From Tenacibaculum ovolyticum DSM 18103 (GTDB lineage Bacteria > Bacteroidota > Bacteroidia > Flavobacteriales > Flavobacteriaceae), in NCBI RefSeq assembly GCF_000430545.1, contig NZ_AUMF01000008.1, positions 62,001 through 126,000 of the forward strand: a stretch of 64,000 bases of DNA, written 5' to 3'. This document shows, piece after piece, positions 57,196-64,000 of the stretch; positions within the stretch are counted from its first letter, which is position 1, and every line of letters starts with the position of its first letter. The notes below the pieces were generated by a model. That model did not search any database. It was not told where the DNA came from and saw only the letters and a program-made list of their open reading frames with translations. The translations under genes and the position numbers were made by a program.

Positions 57196-57609
57196 TTAAT
57201 TTATATCGGTTCCTTCTCCTTTATAAAAAGGAAACACCACATTGGTTCTACTATTCGTAGCTCTAATTCTATACTCAATTTTTATAACTAACATTCCCTC
57301 TAAAGGGTCTGTTTCTGAAACATCAATGTGAATTACATCTATTCTTGGTTCATGATATAAAATTGCAGTTGCAATCAATTCTTTTGCATAGGTTATGAGT
57401 GTTCTATCTAATCGTTCAAAGAGTAATTCTTGCAGATTACAACCATAATTAGGTAATAATACTCGTTCACCCAATCGAGTGGTTAACAATATTTCTAAAC
57501 TACTTTTAATATCTTCCTCATCAGATATCATTACCACTTCATTCAAGTCTTCTGAAAACTCTGGAGGAAACCCCCATCCTATTCCTAAAAAAGCTTTTTT
57601 ATTTTCCAT
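57196..57609 (-). CDS. gp25-like baseplate protein (Afp9-like)
   Basis: A 137-residue GPW/gp25-family protein that joins the baseplate to the sheath start. Typical features: FLGIGWGFPPEF near residue 5, ILLTTRLGERVLLPNYGCNLQELLFERLD near 45-72 with the conserved LGER..P..G motif, and EPRIDVIHIDVSET near 90. In AFP the PAAR gene comes after gp25; here the PAAR gene comes first. Confidence 0.95.
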   Translation of the reverse strand: MENKKAFLGIGWGFPPEFSEDLNEVVMISDEEDIKSSLEILLTTRLGERVLLPNYGCNLQELLFERLDRTLITYAKELIATAILYHEPRIDVIHIDVSETDPLEGMLVIKIEYRIRATNSRTNVVFPFYKGEGTDIN

Positions 57610-57615
57610 CGTTAA

Positions 57616-57906
57616 CTATCCTATTAATACTGTTGGTTCTCCAAGTACTATAGTGCCTCCATGTGAAGTACTATCTCCCATTCTTGCTGCTGGTACGCCG
57701 CCTATTAAAACTGTTCCTGAACCTGCAACGATACTATCTGGTGGACCAACACAAACTGCCATATCTCCAACTCTTGCTGCTGGTAAACCTCCTATTAAAA
57801 CTGTAGGCTCTCCTGCTGGTAAAATTGGTCCTCCTACATGAGGTACTGGCCCTGTTGACATCGGACAAACATGCATATCTGTTATTCTTGCTGCTGGACT
57901 CCCCAT
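57616..57906 (-). CDS. PAAR-domain spike tip protein
   Basis: A 96-residue PAAR-repeat protein that forms the conical, metal-bound tip on the VgrG-like spike. Repeats MGSPAARITDMHVCP, GGLPAARVGDMAVC and GGVPAARMGDSTSHGG carry the PAAR turns, with His/Cys residues (H12, C14, C52, H81 region) as likely zinc ligands. No C-terminal toxin extension is present. Direct neighbours are the spike gene (4 bases upstream) and gp25 (6 bases downstream). Confidence 0.96.
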   Translation of the reverse strand: MGSPAARITDMHVCPMSTGPVPHVGGPILPAGEPTVLIGGLPAARVGDMAVCVGPPDSIVAGSGTVLIGGVPAARMGDSTSHGGTIVLGEPTVLIG

Positions 57907-57910
57907 ATTT

Positions 57911-59656
57911 TTAATTTATTTGAACTAATGAGCCTTTTAAAACGGCTATTGCACTTGTTGACATTTCTGCCCCAGCACTACCTTCTGCTTTAAATTCTGC
58001 ATTTGCTGTTAAACTTACATTCGTTCCTTCAATGGTAACATCTCCAGAAGCTTTTAAAGAAATATCCCCTGCGCTTTCCATTGCTATTCCATCACTGTTT
58101 ATAGTAATTACATTTGAGTTGTCATCTTCAATAGTAATAGCTCCTTCATCTTCATCAAGAGAAATAATTTTCCCTGCTGGTGTTTCAATAGTAATTATCT
58201 TTTTATCATCATCAAATAGTACTTTCATCTCACTTCTAGTAATGATTCCTTTTTCATGATTATCATCTGTCGCAGTAATTGGTGAAGGTTTTGCACTACT
58301 ATGTAACATCCCTAAAACAATGGCATCATTAGGGTCTTGATTGATAAATCCCACAATGACTTCATCTCCTATTTCTGGGCGAAAGAAAATCCCCCTATTT
58401 TCTCCTGCATCTGGTGAAGCAACTCTACACCAAATACCTTCTTCTTCATTGTTAATGATTGGAATTTGCACTAAAATTCTATCCTCTCCATCAGGATCTT
58501 CTTCTAATTGAGAAACAATACCTACCTGTAATCCTTGAATGGCAGGTAATAACCCAGAAGCTGGTTTTGCAGAGATTTCAAAAGTTTCAGAAAACCATTC
58601 TGTTGACAATCCAAATTGTGCATTTGATACCCAGTTTCCTTCTGAAATAACATGTTGAACACCTGTTACATAAACATTGCCATTAAATCGGTCCCCAACT
58701 CCTTCTAATTTTAAAATGGTATTGGGTTTTACTGATGGTATTCCTTGAAACTTTACTCTACCTCTTACTTTTGCTAGTTGCTGAAATAACCATTTTGCAT
58801 CCGCCCAGTCTTGTAATTCGGTATCAGTAACAACACCTCCATGTCTTAATTCTAAACTTTCTAAACCTATCGTTTTGTTTAAATCTGAAACTGATAAATT
58901 TCCATTTAAATCAACATTTGGATCTTTCCCTTCTATTTCAACTAATTCTTGATCTGCATGATTCCAACTATATGCTGCTACTTTTTTAATTTGATGACGA
59001 GCATCTATTTCTGCATCAAAATCTAATAAAGAACCTCCAAAGGTTACCGTTTCTATTTCTGATTGCTCAACATCTGGTTTTGCAATGGTAATCGTTCCAT
59101 CATCTATAAAGCATAATTTCCCATTAGCTTGCGCTCTTGAAACTAGAAAATCCCAATCTGATGCGTTATACTGAACTAATTCAGGGTGAGCATGATTTGT
59201 TGATTCAACATCTTTAGATAATCCATATTCGCCTATAATTTCTTCAAAAATGTCGCTATCTGTACTTTCGTAGAAGTATTTACTCTTTCTACCTATCGTC
59301 ATCTTTACAGCTTCATCTTTACATTCAATAACCAATTGTGCTGAATGCGCTCGTATTCTTAAATTGTGTTTGATAACAATTCCTTTAAAAATAGTTTCTT
59401 CATCTGAATGATAACCAGCAGTAATTTCAACTTCTTTTCCTGGAATTAATAAATCTTCATTACTTAATTTAAAATCTCTTTTAGAAGCATCTCCATCAAT
59501 CAAAACAATTTGAGCTGTTGGTATTTTGTTTACTTCTTTAGAAACAGTAATACTTTTAACTTCATATAGTTTTGATAACTCCTCTCCTTCAATAAGGATT
59601 TTAAAAGTGGTTAAATCGGCACTTTTTGAAGTTTTTATGGTTCCTGTGCTATTCAT
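57911..59656 (-). CDS. VgrG-like spike protein (Afp8-like)
   Basis: A 581-residue spike. Residues ~1-350 are the phage late-control gene D / gp27-like hub (FKILIEGEELSKLYEVKSITVSKEVNKIPTAQIVLIDGD near 15-55, QYNASDWDFLVSRAQANGKL near 148). Residues ~375-460 are the gp5 OB-fold (VGIVSQLEEDPDGEDRILVQIPIIN, WCRVASPDAGENRGIFFRPEIGDEVIVGF). The last ~110 are the repetitive beta-helix needle (DGIAMESAGDISLKASGDVTIEGTNVSL). Starts directly after the LysM gene stop, with no spacer. No toxin fused at the C-terminus. Confidence 0.95.
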   Translation of the reverse strand: MNSTGTIKTSKSADLTTFKILIEGEELSKLYEVKSITVSKEVNKIPTAQIVLIDGDASKRDFKLSNEDLLIPGKEVEITAGYHSDEETIFKGIVIKHNLRIRAHSAQLVIECKDEAVKMTIGRKSKYFYESTDSDIFEEIIGEYGLSKDVESTNHAHPELVQYNASDWDFLVSRAQANGKLCFIDDGTITIAKPDVEQSEIETVTFGGSLLDFDAEIDARHQIKKVAAYSWNHADQELVEIEGKDPNVDLNGNLSVSDLNKTIGLESLELRHGGVVTDTELQDWADAKWLFQQLAKVRGRVKFQGIPSVKPNTILKLEGVGDRFNGNVYVTGVQHVISEGNWVSNAQFGLSTEWFSETFEISAKPASGLLPAIQGLQVGIVSQLEEDPDGEDRILVQIPIINNEEEGIWCRVASPDAGENRGIFFRPEIGDEVIVGFINQDPNDAIVLGMLHSSAKPSPITATDDNHEKGIITRSEMKVLFDDDKKIITIETPAGKIISLDEDEGAITIEDDNSNVITINSDGIAMESAGDISLKASGDVTIEGTNVSLTANAEFKAEGSAGAEMSTSAIAVLKGSLVQIN

Positions 59657-60343
59657 TTAGGCGAATTTTTGTAATGGTGGAAAAAATATTTCTTGTCCTG
59701 GTTTTAATTTTCTGAATTGCATTATTTTGTTTACACGAGCTACTTCTAAATAATAATTAGAATCCCCATAAATACGATAACACATTAATGGTAAAGTGTC
59801 TCCTGCTTTTACTTTACGATAGTGTGTTAAATCTGGCGATTGATTATTTTCTTTTGCTACTCGTAAATCATCATCAATAGTTCCTTTTACTTTTAGCTTT
59901 GCATTAGCTCTCAACGGAGTTCCGTCAGAAGCAAACAATCTATATTCTATTGAAAGATCAACTAAAGAGCCTTTAAAAAGTAAAGCTCCCCACTTAATCA
60001 TTAAGTAATTGGGTTTATGTTCTTCTCCTTTATATTCAAAAACAATTCTCTTAAAGGCTTCTATTTTATCAATGATTCCGTTTGTTGAATCACCTTTTCC
60101 GTCAATTACTCCGCTACTGTCAAATAATAAATCTAAATCTAGTTCTTGAGGCGGAATTTTTGTAAACTTTGGTTGTGATCCACTTGTTCCTTGTCCCTGA
60201 ACTTCAGTATACTCTGGCTTGTATGCCACCATATATTTTTCAGGGTTTACCAGCGTTGTAAACTCTCCATTGGCAACCTCATCATTAAACTTATCATCTT
60301 TATAAGCTTTTATAACTAGTTTTTTTAGTGCTCCTTGACTCAT
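59657..60343 (-). CDS. LysM-containing baseplate hub protein (Afp7-like, gp53-type)
   Basis: A 228-residue protein. N-terminal domain (LVIKAYKDDKFNDEVANGEFTTLVNPEKY near 8-37, PPQELDLDLLFDSSG near 64) matches the CIS tube/baseplate adaptor family; a LysM domain fills the C-terminus (KAGDTLPLMCYRIYGDSNYYLEVARVNKI near 172-202, LKPGQEIFFPPL near 212). In AFP this protein links the inner tube to the baseplate. Its ATG overlaps the stop of the DUF5908 gene by one base (TAATG). Confidence 0.93.
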   Translation of the reverse strand: MSQGALKKLVIKAYKDDKFNDEVANGEFTTLVNPEKYMVAYKPEYTEVQGQGTSGSQPKFTKIPPQELDLDLLFDSSGVIDGKGDSTNGIIDKIEAFKRIVFEYKGEEHKPNYLMIKWGALLFKGSLVDLSIEYRLFASDGTPLRANAKLKVKGTIDDDLRVAKENNQSPDLTHYRKVKAGDTLPLMCYRIYGDSNYYLEVARVNKIMQFRKLKPGQEIFFPPLQKFA

Positions 60344-60504
60344 TATCGTTGTTTTTGTCTTTCAAGAATGTCCATTACTTCTTCAACACAAGTGGCTACT
60401 ATAGCGGCTGTATTATTACTAGATACTCCACTAGTTTGCCCTTGTTTTTCAGACTTTTCATCTACATTTATTTTAATATGTAATTCTTTAATAGTAATTG
60501 GCAT
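60343..60504 (-). CDS. Small DUF5908-type eCIS protein
   Basis: A 53-residue protein (MPITIKELHIKINVDEKSEK at the start, VEEVMDILERQKQR at the end). It lies between the second tube protein and the LysM protein, where AFP has the small afp6 gene, and the PITIKELHIKINVDE opening plus a C-terminal helix ending in ERQK is the DUF5908 pattern. The ATG at 60504 lies 2 bases after the stop of the tube gene; its stop overlaps the next start as TAATG. Function is unknown, possibly a baseplate plug or adaptor. Confidence 0.85.
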   Translation of the reverse strand: MPITIKELHIKINVDEKSEKQGQTSGVSSNNTAAIVATCVEEVMDILERQKQR

Positions 60505-60506
60505 AA

Positions 60507-60947
60507 TTAAACGACTTTAAAATAATTATAGGTTAACTCAAGAGTTTCTATTACTAGTTTACTTTCTTCAGCATTAAAATCACCAACATTCCATTTTACA
60601 GGGTATGCGTGAACAATATTCCAAGTTTGAATGGCTTGTTTATCTTCTCCAAGCAACATTACATTTATATTTACTGGTTGAATTTCAAAGTTTTCTAATG
60701 CTTTTTTACACCATTTTATAACTTCAGAATTTACCAATGCTCCCCTTTTTAAAACTAAGTTTGGATATTTTGATCGTACTGGTATTTTATGCTTAAACCT
60801 GTTTTCTCCTCCTTCCGCAATTTCTTCAGTTTCGAGGTCTACTGAAAGCCCCGAAACTGATTGAAATGAGTTATCTCCTTCTGATGATGAAATCGTTTCA
60901 AACTCTACTTTAAAACTAAAGCCTACTGGTGGATGGTAACTAGTCAT
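60507..60947 (-). CDS. Tube protein 2 (Afp5-like tube initiator, gp19 family)
   Basis: A 146-residue gp19/Hcp-like inner tube protein: PPVGFSFKVEFETIS near residue 5, VSGLSVDLETEEIAEGGENRFKHKIPVRSKYPNLVLKRG near 28-66, and VKWNVGDFNAEESKLVIETLELTYNYF at the end. The KYPNLVLKRG and AEESKLVIETLEL elements are typical. By analogy with Afp5 it likely forms the first ring on the baseplate. It begins as a TAATG overlap with the main tube gene, which suggests fixed relative output. Confidence 0.93.
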   Translation of the reverse strand: MTSYHPPVGFSFKVEFETISSSEGDNSFQSVSGLSVDLETEEIAEGGENRFKHKIPVRSKYPNLVLKRGALVNSEVIKWCKKALENFEIQPVNINVMLLGEDKQAIQTWNIVHAYPVKWNVGDFNAEESKLVIETLELTYNYFKVV

Positions 60948-61393
60948 TAACTTATCATTGTTAATTTTTCATGAACCCATTCAGCAGTTTCAATTGCTAT
61001 TTCATTACCATCAGCTTTTAAATCTGTTGGTGTTACTTTTGTGATGTAAGCATTTTGAGCTTTCCATGTTACCGATGGGTCTCCGTTTTCATCTAATAAA
61101 CTAATGGTTAAATCTCCTCTAAACTGTGCTCCTCCTTCTTGAAAGTAAACTGTTTTTGCCCATTGTTCGTAAAACCGCTTACTTTTATCAGCAAATACAC
61201 CACTCTTTACTGTAATATTAGGGTACTCGAATAGCCCTGGTTGTTTAGATTTATGATATTCACTATCTGCTCCTCCACGATATTCAATCATTTTATTTTC
61301 AAAAGTCAATCCCGATACTTCGGTGCAATTAAACTTTGTGTCTCCAAAAGCTACCTCAAAGGAAAACTTTGGAAGTGGATATAATTCTGCCAT
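60947..61393 (-). CDS. Main tube protein (Afp1-like, gp19 family)
   Basis: A 148-residue gp19/Hcp-like protein that stacks as hexamers into the inner tube. FSFEVAFGDTKFNCTEVSGL near residue 10, MIEYRGGADSEYHKSKQPG near 35, YPNITVKSG near 57, and KADGNEIAIETAEWVHEKL near the end match the family. It follows the sheath gene after 44 bases and couples to the second tube gene. Confidence 0.95.
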   Translation of the reverse strand: MAELYPLPKFSFEVAFGDTKFNCTEVSGLTFENKMIEYRGGADSEYHKSKQPGLFEYPNITVKSGVFADKSKRFYEQWAKTVYFQEGGAQFRGDLTISLLDENGDPSVTWKAQNAYITKVTPTDLKADGNEIAIETAEWVHEKLTMIS

Positions 61394-61437
61394 GATTTTT
61401 TATTTTATAATTTGTTAAGTTTTATTTAGCGTATTAA

Positions 61438-63333
61438 TTATGCTTCTTGCATTTTATGTGAGAATTTTAAAATGATAAATTCTGCAGGACGAACAACAGC
61501 CATTCCTATTTCAATAATCATATTTCCTTCTAAAATATCTTGCGCTGTCATTGTTTCTCCTAAACCAATGTTTACGTAAAAAGCTTTTTCTGGTGTTGGT
61601 CCTGCTAATGCTCCTGACCTCCATTGTAGTGTTAAAAAATTATCAATCATTGCTTTTACACGAATCCAAGTATTTTTATCATTTGGTTCAAAAACAAATT
61701 GCTCAGTAGCTTTTTTAATTGACTCTTCTGCCATATTAAAAAAACGTCTTACAGGTACATACCTCCATTCATTATCATTTCCTGCAAGAGTTCTTGCTCC
61801 CCATACTAAATTTCCTTTCCCTACAAAAGTTCTAATTGCATTTATAGATTTACCTGCAATTTCATCAACATTTAAACCTTGTTGTTCTTCATGAGATACT
61901 TGAATAGTTGGCTCTACAACATAATTTAAACTTACATTTGCTGGCGCTTTCCATACTCCTCTATTAGAATCAACCGCAGCATAAATCCCTGCTATTGTTG
62001 AACTTGGAGGTAGTACTAATGGTAATCGTCCAATTTCAGCTCTTATCTGATTATATAAACGATCGTTAGTATTTTTAAGATCTCTAAGAATAGTAGTTGT
62101 TGAAGGAAAAACACCTGCATTAGCATTTAAAGCTGTAATTAATAAACTTAACTCTCCAGGAGTAATAAGAGTATCTAAAGCAGTTTTTAAATTATCAATT
62201 TCTAAAACATTTGCATCAATTTCATTTTTAATTTTAGTCGCTGTATCATCATCATTTAATCTATCTTTTGCTTTATTAAAATCAAGAATTACATCATCTA
62301 AAATATTTGTAATCCAAGTATCTAAAGCATTTGATTCTGTTACTACGCTAGCATTTTTTCGTGAAATTGCCAAAGCTGTTTCTAAACTAGTTTTAATTGA
62401 GTTTACATAGTTTATCACATTATCTATAGACGCCTTTACTATAGGTGTATATCCTGCCGCTGATACTGCATCTGTAACGTTAGCATCAGTATCTGCTTTT
62501 AAAGTATTTAATGCTATTTTTAAATCATTAAATTTAGCAGTATCAATATCATCTGAAACAGATTGTACTTGTGCTTCTAAATCTTCTTGAGTAGTAGATT
62601 TTTCTACGACCAAAATTTGTGATTCATCATATGCATAATCTAGAATTGTTTTTAAAAACGGATAATATGCTGCTCCATATTTAACTTCGTTCTTAATACT
62701 AGAAATTTTGTTTCTTAAATCTTCTACAGGAGTAGGTGATTGTGATTCATCATCATGCTCTGAATCAATAATTACAAAACGATCTTTTAATTTTAAACAT
62801 TGCTTTAAAGCATCATTATACAAACCATAAAAGCTATCAACGTCTCCTAAGTTTGTAGCATCTGGAAATACAATTAATGTAGCCTCATCAATTTTCTCTA
62901 TAGCATCTAAACCAGCTTTTAATTTTGGTTGTTCGATAATAGAAACTTTTGCATCAGCATCATCAATAATATTTCCATATCTTCCTACTGAAACAATATA
63001 ACATGGTCCTCCTCCATTTGCAAAGAACATTTGCATTCCATAATACATAAGAAATGGAGACCTATCGTTTTTAGAAGGTCCTTCTGCAAAGATTTCTCCA
63101 TTAACTACAGATACTTTAATTCCAGTTTCATTTTTAGGTTTTCCAAAATAACTTTCATACTCTAACATTGAAGTAATACGAGTCGGTTTACCTTTTAGAT
63201 CTCCTATTGCTTTTTTTGTAGCCTTTTCTGTATATCCAATAAAGGCTGGAATTGCTGTTTCTACTTGAGCTACTGACGGTGGAAATTTTACAATTTCTTC
63301 AATGTAGACTCCTGGTGTTTTGTAAGCTGACAT
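61438..63333 (-). CDS. Contractile sheath protein with large internal insertion
   Basis: A 631-residue phage-tail-sheath family protein. N-terminal MSAYKTPGVYIEEI...PAFIGYTEKA and the C-terminal block (SINAIRTFVGKGNLVWGARTL, RRFFNMAEESIKKATEQFVFEPN, WIRVKAMIDNFLTLQWRSGAL, IEIGMAVVRPAEFIILKFSH) are the conserved core that contracts and drives the tube. Between KYGAAYYPFLKT (near 222) and RLPLVLPPSSTIAGIYA (near 435) lies an extra ~200-residue helical, Asp/Thr/Asn-rich segment. Core sheaths of AFP and PVC have ~350-450 residues. Only this one sheath gene is in the window, whereas AFP has three. Confidence 0.94.
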   Translation of the reverse strand: MSAYKTPGVYIEEIVKFPPSVAQVETAIPAFIGYTEKATKKAIGDLKGKPTRITSMLEYESYFGKPKNETGIKVSVVNGEIFAEGPSKNDRSPFLMYYGMQMFFANGGGPCYIVSVGRYGNIIDDADAKVSIIEQPKLKAGLDAIEKIDEATLIVFPDATNLGDVDSFYGLYNDALKQCLKLKDRFVIIDSEHDDESQSPTPVEDLRNKISSIKNEVKYGAAYYPFLKTILDYAYDESQILVVEKSTTQEDLEAQVQSVSDDIDTAKFNDLKIALNTLKADTDANVTDAVSAAGYTPIVKASIDNVINYVNSIKTSLETALAISRKNASVVTESNALDTWITNILDDVILDFNKAKDRLNDDDTATKIKNEIDANVLEIDNLKTALDTLITPGELSLLITALNANAGVFPSTTTILRDLKNTNDRLYNQIRAEIGRLPLVLPPSSTIAGIYAAVDSNRGVWKAPANVSLNYVVEPTIQVSHEEQQGLNVDEIAGKSINAIRTFVGKGNLVWGARTLAGNDNEWRYVPVRRFFNMAEESIKKATEQFVFEPNDKNTWIRVKAMIDNFLTLQWRSGALAGPTPEKAFYVNIGLGETMTAQDILEGNMIIEIGMAVVRPAEFIILKFSHKMQEA

Positions 63334-63354
63334 AATTATTAATTTTAGTTTTTG

Positions 63355-64000
63355 TTATATAAATATTTCTGAATAGTAATCTTGATTATTAGAATCTAGC
63401 GTAATACTTTCTGCTGTTGGGTTTGGAAAAAAAACGGGGGTTATAGGTTGAGGTGCTACATCTGTTTTACTAATTTCTACTTTACCATTTTTGGTTAAAG
63501 GTTGTTTAGTATTTGTAATCATCTTTAAACTTTTTGATATTTGGTTATATCTCCAAAAAGTTTTTCTATTTTCTATATATATCTGAAAAGTTGGTGCTTC
63601 TTTTAGTAAACAGTTTTTATTGATATCAAAATTGTTCGTTTCAATATTTTTTACCATTATATTTTCAGTTAAATTCGAATTATTATCACCTGAAACTTTT
63701 AACCTAACAACACCAATAATCCCTTTATTTTTAAGTTTTTTTATACTTGAATCTAAATTTTCTATTATTTCAGATTCGTCAATATTTAATAAAATATTAT
63801 TATCTATTTTAGTTTCAATAGCATTTATCTTATCTGAATCTATATCAGCAATTGTTACTCTTTTTGGTGTAATACTGTTTGCTTCATTTTCTTTTTCCAA
63901 TTCATATACCAATCTTCTAGATTCTCTTTCTGTTATTAAGAAAGAACTCCATTCTTCAATGTTTCCATTAGAATCAAAAACATTCGTAGCTGTTGTTGAA
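63355..64000 (-). CDS. Injection-system operon protein of unknown function (partial, N-terminus outside)
   Basis: The frame is open from the stop at 63355 to the window edge (215 residues visible); the TTG at 63912 is not needed as a start because reading continues upstream (EEWSSFLITERESRRLVYEL region). The visible part is acidic, with a beta-rich C-terminus (APTFQIYIENRKTFWRYNQI, then PVFFPNPTAESITLDS and a final YYSEIFI). I do not recognise it. It ends 21 bases before the sheath start, so it belongs to the same operon. In relatives, the cap/terminator protein (DUF4255, Afp16) is often encoded just upstream of the sheath; whether this is related cannot be told here. Confidence 0.6.
   Translation of the reverse strand, partial: STTATNVFDSNGNIEEWSSFLITERESRRLVYELEKENEANSITPKRVTIADIDSDKINAIETKIDNNILLNIDESEIIENLDSSIKKLKNKGIIGVVRLKVSGDNNSNLTENIMVKNIETNNFDINKNCLLKEAPTFQIYIENRKTFWRYNQISKSLKMITNTKQPLTKNGKVEISKTDVAPQPITPVFFPNPTAESITLDSNNQDYYSEIFI

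Noticed and set aside
57479..57841. 120-codon + strand frame across the PAAR and gp25 genes
   Set aside because: Antisense mirror of the PAAR repeats.
36579..64000. Prophage or R-type pyocin
   Set aside because: No capsid, portal, terminase, integrase or holin genes; the AAA+ ATPase, DUF4157, DUF5908 and giant baseplate proteins are eCIS features.
36579..64000. Type VI secretion system
   Set aside because: No TssJ/L/M membrane complex or ClpV; the AAA+ protein is of the Afp15 type.

Overview
The window is a single contig segment from an AT-rich member of the Bacteroidota, most probably family Flavobacteriaceae. A Tenacibaculum-like genus is an inference from the gene set and intergenic style; no rRNA is present to test it. 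The evidence is a SusC/SusD pair, TAnnTTTG promoter elements, no Shine-Dalgarno use, a DnaE with a fused exonuclease, an S16 with a long C-terminal tail, BlaI/M56 regulation and DUF4407 and PhnA genes of flavobacterial type.

Region 1 (1-4.1 kb) holds the end of a SusC receptor, its SusD lipoprotein partner, a GH19 lysozyme/chitinase-like gene and an unknown membrane protein. Region 2 (4.2-12.5 kb) is an accessory island with all genes on the + strand: a dGTPase-like HD hydrolase, an OLD-family ATPase/TOPRIM nuclease, and a two-gene nuclease plus helicase unit resembling the Hachiman (HamA/HamB) defence system. Each unit is followed by an imperfect palindrome that starts near ..AAC and ends near CGTTA.., which looks like integron attC sites; no integrase is in the window. 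The island also holds a phased 41-bp array of TGTAC palindromes and a duplicated gene leader with a dead start codon. It is bracketed by two copies of a ~120-nt sequence carrying TACGGTTTT repeats at 21-22 bp spacing.

Region 3 (12.5-35 kb) is ordinary chromosome: an HxlR regulator divergent from an SDR oxidoreductase, tRNA-Leu(UAG), an M20 dipeptidase, BlaI/BlaR1-type genes with two clear operator dyads, DUF4407, an Lrp regulator divergent from a methionine gamma-lyase-type enzyme, a YdjM-type membrane protein, NhaC, a GNAT, a putative porin, RNase HII, a NdpA-type nucleoid protein, PhnA, rpsP-rimM and dnaE. Strong hairpin terminators separate most units.

Region 4 (36.5-64 kb, - strand) is the main object: one operon of at least 27 kb encoding an extracellular contractile injection system (eCIS; relatives are the Serratia antifeeding prophage AFP, Photorhabdus PVC, Pseudoalteromonas MAC and Algoriphagus AlgoCIS). 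In transcription order it has an unknown protein cut by the window edge, one sheath, two tube proteins, a 53-aa DUF5908-type protein, a LysM baseplate hub protein, a VgrG-like spike, a PAAR tip, a gp25 wedge, two large baseplate proteins (Afp11-like and Afp12-like), a 1713-aa protein with Ig/PKD-like domains, a tape-measure protein, a DUF4157 protein, a 1479-aa putative effector with a His-Me-finger nuclease motif, an AAA+ ATPase and an M15/extensin-type peptidase with a peptidoglycan-binding domain. A terminator follows the last gene. Spacings are short and several genes overlap as TAATG, so the particle and its likely cargo should be made from one transcript. The cap gene (Afp16-like) is not in the window and may lie just beyond base 64000.
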